From the NCBI RefSeq assembly GCF_030687535.1, contig NZ_CP117437.1, forward strand, positions 1,323,501 through 1,387,500: a stretch of DNA of 64,000 bases. The letters run 5' to 3'. A program made the position numbers and the translations under genes. The notes under the pieces were generated by a model that searched no databases, was not told where the DNA came from, and saw only the letters and a program-made list of their open reading frames with translations. The DNA comes from Pseudomonas sp. FP2335 (GTDB lineage Bacteria; Pseudomonadota; Gammaproteobacteria; Pseudomonadales; Pseudomonadaceae). This document shows positions 1 through 8,567 of this stretch, piece by piece (positions within the stretch are counted from its first letter, which is position 1; each line of letters starts with the position of its first letter).

Positions 1-1047
1 CAGCTCCGGCACCGCGCGGTCGAAGCGCAGGGACGACTGCTGCAGGAAGTGTTCGAACAATTGCAGGATGTCTTCGCGACGTTCGCGCAGGGGCGGCAGT
101 TCCAGGGTGACCACGTTGAGGCGGTAGTACAGGTCGCTGCGGAACTGGCTGGCGCGGCTCAGTTCATCGAGGTCGGACTTGGTCGCGGCGATCACCCGGC
201 AATCCACTGCCACGCTCTGGTTTGAACCCAGGCGTTCGAGGGTGCGTTCCTGCAACACCCGCAGCAGTTTGATTTGCAGGTTGATCGGCATGCTTTCCAC
301 TTCATCGAGGAACAGCGTGCCCTGGTGGGCGTGTTCGATCTTGCCGATACGGCGCTTGCCGGCGCCGGTAAACGCGTTGGCCTCGTGGCCGAAAATCTCG
401 CTTTCGAACAGGTTCTCCGGCAGGCCGCCGCAGTTGAGGGCGACGAACTGGTGATCATGACGGCGGCTGAAATCATGCAGGCAGCGGGCGACCAGTTCCT
501 TGCCGGTGCCGGTCTCGCCTTCGATCAGCACGTTGGCCGAGGTGTCGGCAACGTTGGCGATCAGCTCGCGCAGGTTCTGCATGGCCGGCGAGCGGCCGAT
601 GATGCGGCCTTCGAGGGAGTCGCGCTCGGCCAACTGGCGGCGCAACGCCCAGACTTCCCGCGCCAGCCCGCGTTGCTCCAGGGCTCGGCGGGCGACGTCG
701 ACCAGGCGTTCCGGGGAGAAGGGTTTCTCCATGAAATCGTAGGCACCGTTGCGCATCGCACCGACGGCCATGGAGATGTCGCCATGCCCGGTGATCAGCA
801 CCACCGGCAGGCTTTTATCCAGGGCCTTGAGGCGCGTGAGCAACTCCAGGCCGTCGATGCCCGGCAGGCGAATGTCGCTGATGACGATACCGGCAAAGTT
901 CTCGTCGATGCGCTTGAGCGCTTCTTCGGCACTGCCCACGCCGATGCTGGGAATGTCTTCCAGCGACAGGGCCTGCTGGCAGCCGAGCAGTACATGGGGA
1001 TCGTCTTCGACAATCAGGACGGTGAGGTCTGCGGGGTTGGTATTCAT
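1..1047 (-). CDS. aauR: AauR-like sigma54-dependent response regulator (3' end outside window)
   Basis: An NtrC/DctD-class activator that answers the adjacent sensor kinase and drives sigma54 transcription of the acidic amino acid uptake operon. The 349 visible codons start at an ATG at 1047 and hold a receiver domain (about residues 8-120, acidic pocket EDD, phospho-Asp in SDIRLPG, Lys in EKPFSP) followed by an AAA+ domain with Walker A GETGTGKE. The sigma54-contact loop reads NAFTGA, not the usual GAFTGA. The C-terminal Fis-type DNA-binding domain lies beyond base 1. The start overlaps the kinase stop codon as ATGA, so the two genes are translationally coupled. DctD is the close relative; the AauR name rests on the neighbouring aat operon and its TTCGG-N4-CCGAA sites, the motif described for P. 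putida AauR. Confidence 0.85.
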   Translation of the reverse strand, partial: MNTNPADLTVLIVEDDPHVLLGCQQALSLEDIPSIGVGSAEEALKRIDENFAGIVISDIRLPGIDGLELLTRLKALDKSLPVVLITGHGDISMAVGAMRNGAYDFMEKPFSPERLVDVARRALEQRGLAREVWALRRQLAERDSLEGRIIGRSPAMQNLRELIANVADTSANVLIEGETGTGKELVARCLHDFSRRHDHQFVALNCGGLPENLFESEIFGHEANAFTGAGKRRIGKIEHAHQGTLFLDEVESMPINLQIKLLRVLQERTLERLGSNQSVAVDCRVIAATKSDLDELSRASQFRSDLYYRLNVVTLELPPLRERREDILQLFEHFLQQSSLRFDRAVPEL

Positions 1048-2945
1048 GTCGACTCAGCTGTTTGAGCACCCACCAGCGGCAGGCACAGGACAAAGGCAGT
1101 ACCACCACCCACCGGATGCTCCACGGCAAGATTGCCGCCGGTGGCCGCGGCGAGGCTGGCGGACAGGGTCAAGCCCAGGCCCAGGCCTTGCTCGCCGGGT
1201 TTGGTGGTGAAGAACGGTTCGAACAGATGCTTGCGGGCCTCGGGGTCGATGCCGTGGCCGTTGTCACGCACATGCAGGCGGTATTTGCCCTCGCTGCTGC
1301 TGCCTTCCAGCCACAGTTCGGGGGCCGGCTGGGCTTGCATGGCGTCGACGGCGTTGCCGATCAGGTTGACCAGGATCTGCTCCAGGCGTGTCTGGTCGAT
1401 CTGCAATTGGGCGTGGGCAAAATCGCGGTGCACGGTCAGCGGCAGGCTGTCCAGGCGTGGGCCGAGCACCTGGAACGCGGCGTCCACCGCCTTGTTCAGG
1501 CTGGCTTCGCCCTGATCGTCGCCGCGTCGGGCAAACGATCGCAGGCTGGCGGTGATGCGGCCCATGCGGTCGATCAGTTCGTTGATGGTTTGCAGGTTGG
1601 CGCTGGCGGTGTCCAGGGCGCCGCGTTCGAGGAAGCGCACAGTGTTGCCGGACAAGGTGCGCAGCGCGGCCAACGGTTGGTTCAGTTCGTGGGCGATGCT
1701 GGTGGACATCTGGCCGATGGCCGCCAGTTTGCCGGCCTGCACCAGTTCATCCTGGGCGCGGCGCAAAGTCTCTTCGGCCTGGCGTCGTTCGCGGATCTGG
1801 CCTTTGAGGCGTTCGTTGCTGGCGCGCAGGTCGGCGGTGCGTTCGGCGATCCTTCGTTCCAGCTGGCTATTGGCTTGCTGCAAGGCTTCGCGGGCGGCGA
1901 GGCGGGTGGCGATGACCTTGCGCCGCTCGTTCCAGGCAATCAGCAGGAATGCCACCAGGCCAAAGGCGACGGCTACCAGGATGCCCTGGTTGATCGCGGC
2001 GCGGCGCAGGTCGTTGAGCGGGGTGAGCAGGGTGAAGTTCCACGGGGTGTCGTTGAGCGGCCGGGTCTGCGCCAGGTAGCTGACTTCCTGCTCGTCGTTG
2101 ACCACTTCACTGTTGGCCGGGAAGGTGAGCTTCTCGGCGCTTTCGTTCAGGCGCTCGCGGGCCAGGGGTTCCAGCTCGTTGAGCGTGGCCCAGTAATATT
2201 GCAGGCTGTGGGCCAGGCGGTCCTTGGTGTCATCGCTCAACGGACGCACGGCCTTGAGGCGGCGGGCCGGGTCGCTGGAGAGAATGATGATGCCGTTCTC
2301 GTCGCTCACGAAGGCTTCGAGCCGCGCGCGTTGCCAGCGTTCTTCGAGGGCTTCGAGGCGCACCTTGACCACGGCCACGCCGATGATCTTGCCGTGCTCT
2401 TCCAGGCCGTGGGCCAGGTAGTAGCCGGGTTCGCCGTTGGTGCTGCCGATGCCGTAGAAGCGCCCGGGCTGGCCACGCACGGCGTTCTGGAAATAGGCGC
2501 GGAAGGACAGGTCTTCACCCTGGTAACTGTCGGCATCGCGCCAGTTACTGGTGGCCAGCACACGGCCGGTGGTGTCCATCACATAGATGGCCCGGCTGCG
2601 ACTGCGTCGGTTCAGGCCTTCGAGGTAATCGTTGACGGTCTTGCGGGTTTCCTGGTTCGGGTCGGCCAGCAGCTTGGAGACGCTGGACTCCAGCTCCAGG
2701 AGGCTGGGCAGGTAGGTGTATTTGCTCAGTTCGCTTTCGACGGTACGGGCATGCAGCTCCAACTGGCGCTCGCCGGTGTCGCTGAGGGTGCGGATGCCGT
2801 AGTAGTCACTGACCCAGAAGCCGATATAACCCAGGCCGACCATCAGGATGATGATCAGTGGCGGCAGGAACAGTTGGCGAATCAGACGAGGCTTCACGGC
2901 AAGTGATGGCGGCGCGGCGCGATATTGATTGGGGTCGCATTTCAT
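1044..2945 (-). CDS. aauS: AauS-like membrane sensor histidine kinase
   Basis: DctB-family sensor kinase, inferred to sense acidic amino acids in the periplasm and phosphorylate AauR. Numbering from the GTG codon at 2948, membrane helices lie at about residues 27-47 and 319-339 and enclose a large Cache-type periplasmic domain. Next come a coiled-coil linker (about 345-405), an HisKA box with His420 in SIAHELNQPL, and an HATPase domain with NLIGNAVDAM, DNGHGID and GLGLGL motifs. The ATG at 2945 is preferred over the adjoining GTG; neither has a strong ribosome site. It lies downstream of aatP, separated by an inverted repeat. Length and domain order are normal for DctB-type kinases. Confidence 0.85.
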   Translation of the reverse strand: MKCDPNQYRAAPPSLAVKPRLIRQLFLPPLIIILMVGLGYIGFWVSDYYGIRTLSDTGERQLELHARTVESELSKYTYLPSLLELESSVSKLLADPNQETRKTVNDYLEGLNRRSRSRAIYVMDTTGRVLATSNWRDADSYQGEDLSFRAYFQNAVRGQPGRFYGIGSTNGEPGYYLAHGLEEHGKIIGVAVVKVRLEALEERWQRARLEAFVSDENGIIILSSDPARRLKAVRPLSDDTKDRLAHSLQYYWATLNELEPLARERLNESAEKLTFPANSEVVNDEQEVSYLAQTRPLNDTPWNFTLLTPLNDLRRAAINQGILVAVAFGLVAFLLIAWNERRKVIATRLAAREALQQANSQLERRIAERTADLRASNERLKGQIRERRQAEETLRRAQDELVQAGKLAAIGQMSTSIAHELNQPLAALRTLSGNTVRFLERGALDTASANLQTINELIDRMGRITASLRSFARRGDDQGEASLNKAVDAAFQVLGPRLDSLPLTVHRDFAHAQLQIDQTRLEQILVNLIGNAVDAMQAQPAPELWLEGSSSEGKYRLHVRDNGHGIDPEARKHLFEPFFTTKPGEQGLGLGLTLSASLAAATGGNLAVEHPVGGGTAFVLCLPLVGAQTAEST

Positions 2946-2985
2946 CACAGATGCCTTGGGTCAACCAGCAGTGCGAGCAGGCTTC

Positions 2986-3120
2986 TGTAGTGAGCGGGCT
3001 TGCCCCGCGCTGGGGGGCGAAGCCGCCCCAAAACCAGGCACCCTAGTTCTATCTGGAGAAATACGGTGACTGGGTTAGGGCGGCTTCGCCCCCCAGCGCG
3101 GGGCAAGCCCGCTCACTACA
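2986..3120. repeat. 135-bp REP doublet (GTAGTGAGCGGGCTTG type)
   Basis: Two inverted arms of about 43 bp begin TGTAGTGAGCGGGCTTGCCC and enclose an unrelated centre. The same 135-bp architecture with almost identical arms recurs at 19634-19768. This is the layout of Pseudomonas REPINs, short non-autonomous repeats moved by RAYT transposases. It lies between aatP and aauS, where transcripts could fold into a long hairpin that may act as a terminator or mRNA stabiliser. Confidence 0.9.
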
Positions 3121-3142
3121 AAAAGCCCGCGCGGCGTTGGTT

Positions 3143-3877
3143 TTAGTGTTGCAGGATTTTCTCAAGGAAGTGCTGCGCGCGTTCGGAGCGGGCGCTGATA
3201 TCGCCGAAGAACTCTTCTTTCTGGCAGTCTTCGATGATCTTGCCGGCGTCCATGAAGATCACGCGGTCGGCCACTTTGCGGGCGAAGCCCATTTCGTGGG
3301 TCACGCACATCATGGTCATGCCTTCCTGGGCCAGTTGCACCATCACGTCGAGTACTTCGTTGACCATTTCCGGGTCGAGGGCCGAGGTCGGTTCGTCGAA
3401 CAGCATGACGATCGGGTCCATGGCCAGCGCGCGGGCAATCGCCACACGTTGCTGCTGGCCGCCGGAGAGTTGGCCTGGGTGCTTGTGGGCGTGTGCCGAC
3501 AGGCCGACGCGCTCAAGCAGCTGCAGGCCTTTCTTGGTGGCTTCTTCCTTGCTGCGGCCCAGCACCTTGATCTGCGCGATGGTCAGGTTTTCGGTGATGG
3601 TCAGGTGCGGGAACAGCTCGAAGTGCTGGAACACCATGCCCACTCGCGAACGCAGCTTCGGCAGGTCGGTCTTCGGGTCGGCGATGGAGGTGCCGTCCAC
3701 GATGATGTCGCCCTTCTGGAACGGTTCCAGCGCGTTGACGCACTTGATCAGGGTGGATTTGCCCGAGCCGGATGGCCCGCACACCACGATCACTTCGCCT
3801 TTTTTAACCTCGGTGCTGCAATCGGTCAGCACCTGGAAGTCGCCATACCACTTGTTGATGTTCTTGATAGAGATCAT
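3143..3877 (-). CDS. aatP: Acidic amino acid ABC transporter ATP-binding protein AatP
   Basis: Cytoplasmic ATPase that powers glutamate/aspartate (and their amides) import through AatQ-AatM. The 244 residues show Walker [10 protein letters not shown] (34-42), the signature LSGGQQQR (137-144), Walker B VMLFDEP (157-163) and the switch His in CVTHEMGFA, typical of the GlnQ/GltL polar amino acid family. It is the last gene of aatJQMP and its ATG overlaps the aatM stop by 4 bases. Length is normal and no key residue is missing. Confidence 0.93.
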   Translation of the reverse strand: MISIKNINKWYGDFQVLTDCSTEVKKGEVIVVCGPSGSGKSTLIKCVNALEPFQKGDIIVDGTSIADPKTDLPKLRSRVGMVFQHFELFPHLTITENLTIAQIKVLGRSKEEATKKGLQLLERVGLSAHAHKHPGQLSGGQQQRVAIARALAMDPIVMLFDEPTSALDPEMVNEVLDVMVQLAQEGMTMMCVTHEMGFARKVADRVIFMDAGKIIEDCQKEEFFGDISARSERAQHFLEKILQH

Positions 3878-4545
3878 ACGGCAAACCTTTTTTGCAGACG
3901 CTTGACCAGCAGCGAGGCGGAAAAGCTGATGATGAAGTAGACGACACCGGCGAAGATCAGGAACTCATTGGAGCGGCCGATGATGTCGCCGTTGGAGCGG
4001 GCGGAGTTGAGGAAGTCCACCAGGCCCACGGTGTAGACCAGCGAAGTGTCCTGGAACAGGATGATCGACTGTTGCAGCAGCAACGGGGTCATCTTGCGGA
4101 ACGCCTGGGGCAGGATGATCAGGCGCATGGTCTGGCCATAGGTCATGCCCATCGCTTGCGCCGCACCCATCTGACCCTTGGGGATCGACTGCACGCCGGC
4201 CCGCACGATTTCACAGAAGTACGCGGCTTCGAACATCATGAAGGCCACGACGCAGGAGGTGAACGCGCCGATCGGGGTGTCTTCGCCGGTGATCCAGCGC
4301 AGCACGAACGGCACCGCCAGGTAGAACCAGGTGATCACCAACAGCAACGGGATCGAACGGAAGTAGTTCACATAAGCGCCGGCCAGGCGCGACAGCAGCT
4401 TGCTGGACGACAGGCGCATCAACGCCAGGACCGTACCAAGGGCGATGCCGCCGACCACGCCCATGACCATCAACTTCAAGGTCATGACCATGCCGTTCCA
4501 CAGGCCAGGGATGGCGGGGATGATGCCGCTGAAATCGAGTTCCAT
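3874..4545 (-). CDS. aatM: Acidic amino acid ABC transporter permease AatM
   Basis: Inner-membrane permease of 223 residues in the HisM/GltK family. Several hydrophobic helices surround the cytoplasmic EAA-type loop ([15 protein letters not shown]) that docks the ATPase. It pairs with AatQ to form the translocation channel. Its start codon overlaps the aatQ stop by one base (TAATG) and its own stop overlaps aatP, so aatQ-M-P are tightly coupled. Assignment as the second permease rests on gene order and family likeness. Confidence 0.9.
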   Translation of the reverse strand: MELDFSGIIPAIPGLWNGMVMTLKLMVMGVVGGIALGTVLALMRLSSSKLLSRLAGAYVNYFRSIPLLLVITWFYLAVPFVLRWITGEDTPIGAFTSCVVAFMMFEAAYFCEIVRAGVQSIPKGQMGAAQAMGMTYGQTMRLIILPQAFRKMTPLLLQQSIILFQDTSLVYTVGLVDFLNSARSNGDIIGRSNEFLIFAGVVYFIISFSASLLVKRLQKRFAV

Positions 4546-5291
4546 TATTTACCCCCCACGGAGATCAGGCCGGGCACCGCGACTTTCTTCTCGACCATGC
4601 GCATGAGCAGCATCAGGCTCATGTTCAGGGTGAAGTAGATCAGCGTAGCCAGGGTGAAGGCTTCAAACAGGTTGGCCGAGAACTCGGCGGTCTGCTTGGT
4701 TTGCGCCAGCAGTTCCATCAGGCCGATCAAGGACGCCACGGAGGAGTTCTTGAAGACGTTGAGGAATTCCGAGGTGAGCGGTGGAATGATGATCCGGTAG
4801 GCCTGGGGCAGCAGCACGTTCCAGTAGATCTGCGGCAGCTTGAAGCCCATGGCGCGCGCGGCGGATTCCTGGCCGCGTGGCAGCGCCTGGATACCGGTCC
4901 GCACTTGCTCGCACACCCGCGCTGCGGTGAACAGGCCCAGGCACACCACGACGCTCAGGTAGGCCGAGGTGGTCGGGTTGAGGTCTTGCTTGTACCAGTC
5001 CTGCAGGTTTTGCGGCAGCAGGTCGGGGATCAGGAAGTACCAGATGAACAGCTGCACCAGCAGCGGCACGTTACGAAACAGTTCCACGTAGCAGGTCGCG
5101 ATGCCCGATACGATGCGGTTTGGCACGGTGCGCATGACCCCCAGAATGGAGCCCAGCAGCAAGGCGATAATCCATGCCACGACAGCGATGGCGATGGTCC
5201 AGCCCAAGCCGGCGATGTACCAGTCGAGATAAGTCTCGCCGCCCACGCCGGTGGACTTGAAGAACACGCCCCAGTCCCAGTTGTAATTCAT
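4545..5291 (-). CDS. aatQ: Acidic amino acid ABC transporter permease AatQ
   Basis: Inner-membrane permease of 248 residues, GltJ/HisQ family. It has an N-terminal MNYNWDWGVFF, about five membrane helices and the EAA-type loop LPRGQESAARAMGFKLPQ. The reading frame stays open to 5378, but the ATG at 5291 has GGGGAGACCCTA just before it and matches the conserved family N-terminus, so that start is used. It is separated from aatJ by 194 bp that contain a strong hairpin, a common device for making more binding protein than permease. Confidence 0.92.
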   Translation of the reverse strand: MNYNWDWGVFFKSTGVGGETYLDWYIAGLGWTIAIAVVAWIIALLLGSILGVMRTVPNRIVSGIATCYVELFRNVPLLVQLFIWYFLIPDLLPQNLQDWYKQDLNPTTSAYLSVVVCLGLFTAARVCEQVRTGIQALPRGQESAARAMGFKLPQIYWNVLLPQAYRIIIPPLTSEFLNVFKNSSVASLIGLMELLAQTKQTAEFSANLFEAFTLATLIYFTLNMSLMLLMRMVEKKVAVPGLISVGGK

Positions 5292-5440
5292 TAGGGTCTC
5301 CCCTCGAAGTCGATCGATGTACAAGCACCCGCTTGGGGAAAATCCATTCCCGCCCGGCGGTGAACGCCAGGCACACAAGATCGGCTCGAAAACCGCCAGG
5401 TCGAGTGTTCCAAATAAAAGCCAGCAGGTAGTAACAGACG

Positions 5441-5466
5441 CCTGAGGGAGGGTTGGCTCCCTCAGG
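5441..5466 (-). promoter_or_regulatory. Intercistronic hairpin between aatJ and aatQ
   Basis: CCTGAGGGAG and CTCCCTCAGG form a perfect 10-bp stem with a six-base loop just after the aatJ stop. No run of T follows on the minus strand. It probably protects the 3' end of the aatJ message or causes partial termination, so that binding protein exceeds permease; that role is inferred from similar transport operons. Confidence 0.6.
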
Positions 5467-5485
5467 AGATAAGGTTAGTCAGGTT

Positions 5486-6412
5486 TTAGATCTTTACTTC
5501 CGGAGCCGGCTTGTCGGTCGGGTTCTTGATCAGTTCCTTGACCTTGTCGCTCATCGGGAAGTTGAGGTTCAGGCCTTTTGGTGGGATCGGGCTTTCGAAC
5601 CACTTGGCGTAGATCTTGTTGATTTCGCCGGACTTGTACAGGCCGACGATGGCGTCATCCACGGCCTTTTTGAAGGCTGGGTCGTCTTTACGCACCATGC
5701 ACGCGTAGGCTTCGAAAGACTGCGGAGTACCGGTGATGACCCAGTCGTCCGGCTTCTTGGCCTTGGCTTCTTCACCGGCCAGCAGTGCGTCGTCCATCAT
5801 GAACGCTACGGCACGGCCGCTTTCCAGCATCTGGAAGGATTCGCCGTGGTCTTTGGCGGAGATGATGTTCATGCCCATCTGCTTGTCGGCGTTCATCGCC
5901 TTGATGATGCGCTCGGACGTGGTGCCGGCGGTGGTCACGACGTTCTTGCCTTTCAGGTCGGCAAAGTCGCTGTAGGACGGTTTGCCGTCCTTGTCTTTCT
6001 TGACCAGCAGGCGGGTGCCGATTTCAAACATGTTGATGGTGAAGTCAACTTGCTGGGCGCGTTCGGCGTTGTTGGTGGTGGAACCGCACTCGATATCGAC
6101 GGTGCCGTTCTGAACCAATGGAATACGGGTCTGCGATGTGACCAGGTTGTATTTGGCCTGCAGATCGGGTTTGTTGAGGTCTTTCTTCAGGGCTTCGACG
6201 ATGGCCAACTGAATGTCGTGGGAGTAGCCCACTGGCTTGCCCGAACCATCCGCGATGTAGGAAAACGGAATGGAACTGTCGCGGTGCCCGAGGGTGATGG
6301 TGCCGGAGTCGTTGATTTTTTTCAGCGTGCCGGTGAGTTCGGCGGCGAATACTGGAGTGCTGATCAGAGCAGCAGCGATAGCTGCGCCCAGGATATGGGG
6401 AACGATGCGCAT
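5486..6412 (-). CDS. aatJ: Periplasmic glutamate/aspartate-binding protein AatJ
   Basis: Solute-binding protein that captures acidic amino acids and hands them to AatQMP. The 308 residues begin with a Sec signal peptide (MRIVPHILGA onward, cleavage likely after VFA at residue 23). Then comes the type-3 SBP fold with motifs ITLGHRDSSIPFSY, GYSHDIQ, VDIECGSTTN and GTTSERI typical of GltI/PEB1 proteins. The frame extends upstream to 6508, but the ATG at 6412 has an AGGAAG ribosome site and begins the signal peptide. A sigma54 promoter and AauR-type sites lie upstream. Confidence 0.94.
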   Translation of the reverse strand: MRIVPHILGAAIAAALISTPVFAAELTGTLKKINDSGTITLGHRDSSIPFSYIADGSGKPVGYSHDIQLAIVEALKKDLNKPDLQAKYNLVTSQTRIPLVQNGTVDIECGSTTNNAERAQQVDFTINMFEIGTRLLVKKDKDGKPSYSDFADLKGKNVVTTAGTTSERIIKAMNADKQMGMNIISAKDHGESFQMLESGRAVAFMMDDALLAGEEAKAKKPDDWVITGTPQSFEAYACMVRKDDPAFKKAVDDAIVGLYKSGEINKIYAKWFESPIPPKGLNLNFPMSDKVKELIKNPTDKPAPEVKI

Positions 6413-6524
6413 CAATACTTCCTCGACATTTGTTTTTTTTATGAAGCCGGCTAGACGGCTCTCTTGTACAGCGAATGCCCGTAACGGCTCCTGAGGCGTC
6501 TCAGGCAATCGTCATGGAGTGTAG

Positions 6525-6540
6525 AGCATGAGTCGTGCCA
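6525..6540 (-). promoter_or_regulatory. Sigma54 -24/-12 promoter of aatJQMP
   Basis: On the minus strand the sequence TGGCACGACTCATGCT carries GG and GC exactly 10 bases apart, as sigma54 RNA polymerase requires (consensus TGGCACG-N4-TTGCA). It lies about 110 bp upstream of the aatJ start and downstream of the activator sites, in the right order for an AauR-driven promoter. Confidence 0.8.
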
Positions 6541-6616
6541 GACCAGTACTTAAAGGTTAAGCAGTTGATTTATATGATGATTAAGTTTTGTTGGTAGCGA
6601 ACTTTCTTACGTTTGG

Positions 6617-6661
6617 TCCGGCAAACCGAATAGCCATGGGGTTGGCGTTCGGAAAACCGAA
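6617..6661 (-). promoter_or_regulatory. Two AauR-type activator sites (TTCGG-N4-CCGAA)
   Basis: A perfect TTCGG-AAAA-CCGAA inverted repeat lies at 6648-6661 and a one-mismatch copy TCCGG-CAAA-CCGAA at 6617-6630. Their centres are 31 bp apart, about three helical turns, so both dimers face the same side. They are some 80-135 bp upstream of the -24/-12 element, a usual enhancer distance. The motif is the one reported for AauR in P. putida; binding here is inferred. Confidence 0.75.
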
Positions 6662-6676
6662 TGGCAAGGCAGGCAT

Positions 6677-6713
6677 AAAAAAGCCCCTGGACCTCACGGC
6701 ACAGGGGCTTTTG
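6677..6713 (-). terminator. Terminator of glpD
   Basis: Read on the minus strand, AAGCCCCTG and CAGGGGCTT form a stem followed by a run of T, 14 bases past the glpD stop. It also insulates the aatJ promoter region from glpD transcription. Confidence 0.85.
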
Positions 6714-6726
6714 CGAGACTGAGCGG

Positions 6727-8265
6727 TCAGGCCGCTTCGATCTTGCCGCGATTGTGCTCAACCTTGGACAGGTAACGTTGCACGTTGGCTTGTTCTTCCG
6801 GTGTGGTGAACAGGCCAAGCTTGGTGCGACGCCACAATACGTCCTGGGATTGGGTCGCCCATTCTTCGGTGCACAGGTAGTCGACTTCGCGGGTGTACAG
6901 GCCACCACCCAGGTGTTCGCCCAGGTCGGCCAGCGACTGTACGCCTTCCAGCAGGCGCCAGGTGCGGCTGCCGTAGGTGGTGGACCAGCGACGTGCGATT
7001 TCGCTCGGTACCCATTCGAACTTCTGGCGAATCGCTTCGGCCAGCGCTTCTGGCGTGGTCATGTCTTCGCCGCCGGGCAGGCTGGCCTTGGCGGTCCAGC
7101 TCGGACGCATCTGGGTGAAGTACGGGGCCAGTTGCGCCATCGCCGATTCGGCGAGCTTGCGGTAGGTGGTCAGCTTGCCACCGAACACCGACAGGATCGG
7201 CGCCTCGCCTGTGCCGCCGGACAACGCCAGGGTGTAGTCGCGGGTGATGGCCGACGGGTTGTCCGACTCGTCGTTGCACAGCGGGCGCACACCGGAGTAG
7301 GTGTGGACGATGTCATCGCGGCTCAGCTGTTGCTTGAAGTGGGCGTTGACCACCTTGAGCATGTAGTCGGTTTCACCTTCGGTGATCGCAACTGCAGCCG
7401 GGTCGCCGGTGTATTCGCGGTCGGTGGTGCCGATGATGGTCAGGTGGTTGAGGTACGGAATGGTGAAGACGATGCGCTGGTCTTCGTTCTGCAGGATGTG
7501 CGCGTGGGCGCCTTCGTAGAGTTTCGGCACGATCAGGTGGCTGCCCTGGATCAGGCGGATGCCGTAGGGCGAATCCAGCTTCAGGTCATCCTTGATGAAC
7601 TTGGCGACCCATGGGCCGGCTGCGTTCACCAGTGCACGGGCACGGATCGAGAACAGGCTGCCATCGGCGCGTTCCATGTTCATTTCCCACATGCCGTTGC
7701 TGCGGTGTGCGCTGATGCAACGGGTCTGGGTGTGGATGTGCGCGCCTTTTTCGCGGGCGGCCATGGCGTTGAGGACTACGAGGCGGGCGTCATCGACCCA
7801 GCAGTCGGAGTATTCGAAGCCTTTGGTGATTTCGCTTTTCAGCGGGCTGTCCGGGCCGAACTTGAGGCTTTTCGAACCTGCCAGCTTTTCACGCTTGCCG
7901 AGGTGATCGTAGAGGAACAGGCCCGCGCGAATCATCCAGGCCGGACGCAGGTGTGGGCGGTGCGGCAGCACGAAGCGCATTTGCTTGACGATATGCGGCG
8001 CCTTGGCCAGCAGCACTTCACGTTCGGCGAGGGCTTCGCGCACCAGGCGGAATTCGTAATGTTCGAGGTAGCGCAGGCCGCCGTGGATCAGCTTGCTGCT
8101 GGCGGAAGAGGTGTGGCTGGCCAGGTCGTCCTTTTCGCAAAGGAATACCGACAAACCGCGCCCGGCTGCGTCTGCTGCAATACCGACGCCATTGATCCCG
8201 CCGCCGATAACGGCCACGTCATAGACTTCGGCAAGCGGTGGGGCAGGCAAGGTGGAAGGGTTCAT
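6727..8265 (-). CDS. glpD: Glycerol-3-phosphate dehydrogenase (aerobic) GlpD
   Basis: Membrane-associated FAD enzyme that oxidises sn-glycerol 3-phosphate to dihydroxyacetone phosphate and feeds electrons to quinone. The 512 residues open with the FAD-binding motif VAVIGGGINGVGIA (about 18-31), then the family signature LIHGGLRYLEHYEF and ALVNAAGPW. Length is as expected. It is the last gene of the glp group here and is separated from glpR by a region with two tandem GlpR-type operators and a REP doublet, so it forms its own GlpR-controlled unit. Confidence 0.96.
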   Translation of the reverse strand: MNPSTLPAPPLAEVYDVAVIGGGINGVGIAADAAGRGLSVFLCEKDDLASHTSSASSKLIHGGLRYLEHYEFRLVREALAEREVLLAKAPHIVKQMRFVLPHRPHLRPAWMIRAGLFLYDHLGKREKLAGSKSLKFGPDSPLKSEITKGFEYSDCWVDDARLVVLNAMAAREKGAHIHTQTRCISAHRSNGMWEMNMERADGSLFSIRARALVNAAGPWVAKFIKDDLKLDSPYGIRLIQGSHLIVPKLYEGAHAHILQNEDQRIVFTIPYLNHLTIIGTTDREYTGDPAAVAITEGETDYMLKVVNAHFKQQLSRDDIVHTYSGVRPLCNDESDNPSAITRDYTLALSGGTGEAPILSVFGGKLTTYRKLAESAMAQLAPYFTQMRPSWTAKASLPGGEDMTTPEALAEAIRQKFEWVPSEIARRWSTTYGSRTWRLLEGVQSLADLGEHLGGGLYTREVDYLCTEEWATQSQDVLWRRTKLGLFTTPEEQANVQRYLSKVEHNRGKIEAA

Positions 8266-8284
8266 CGGCTGGCCTCGCGATTTT

Positions 8285-8324
8285 TATCTTGGAATTCGAA
8301 CATTAATGTTCATTTGCGAAAATG
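8285..8324 (-). promoter_or_regulatory. Tandem GlpR-type operators upstream of glpD
   Basis: Two 20-bp sites abut: 8285-8304 agrees with 17 of 20 positions of the E. coli GlpR consensus WATKTTCGWWAWCGAAMATW, and 8305-8324 with fewer. The join forms a perfect GAACATTAATGTTC palindrome. They sit 20 bp upstream of the glpD start, placed to block the promoter when no glycerol 3-phosphate is present. The rest of the 302-bp gap between glpD and glpR holds only the REP doublet at 8450. Confidence 0.65.
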
Positions 8325-8449
8325 GTAGCTGATAAACGCGCCCACAGCCACCCGACTTCGATTGAAAAAATTCATCGACGGGCTGGAGAGGGAAAAATTG
8401 TGAACATGAGCCAGATGCAGGCTTGGGGAGGTCGGTGTTGGATAGATCG

Positions 8450-8535
8450 CCTTCGCGAGCAAGCCCGCTCCCACATTCGACCGCATTCCTATGCTGGAAC
8501 TCGGTCAAGTGTGGGAGCGGGCTTGCTCGCGAAGG
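8450..8535. repeat. REP doublet (GTGGGAGCGGGCTTGCTCGCGAA type)
   Basis: Inverted 26-bp arms CCTTCGCGAGCAAGCC... and their complement flank a 34-bp centre. The same arm family recurs at 12675-12762 and 55961-56049. It is an intergenic REPIN between glpR and glpD. Confidence 0.9.
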
Positions 8536-8567
8536 TGGCGGCGCAGGCGCCGGAGAAGTCGAAGGTT

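Noticed and set aside
1062..2906. Plus-strand 614-codon frame opposite aauS
   Set aside because: Antisense shadow of a GC-rich gene; no family likeness, no ribosome site, and the minus-strand protein has full kinase motifs.
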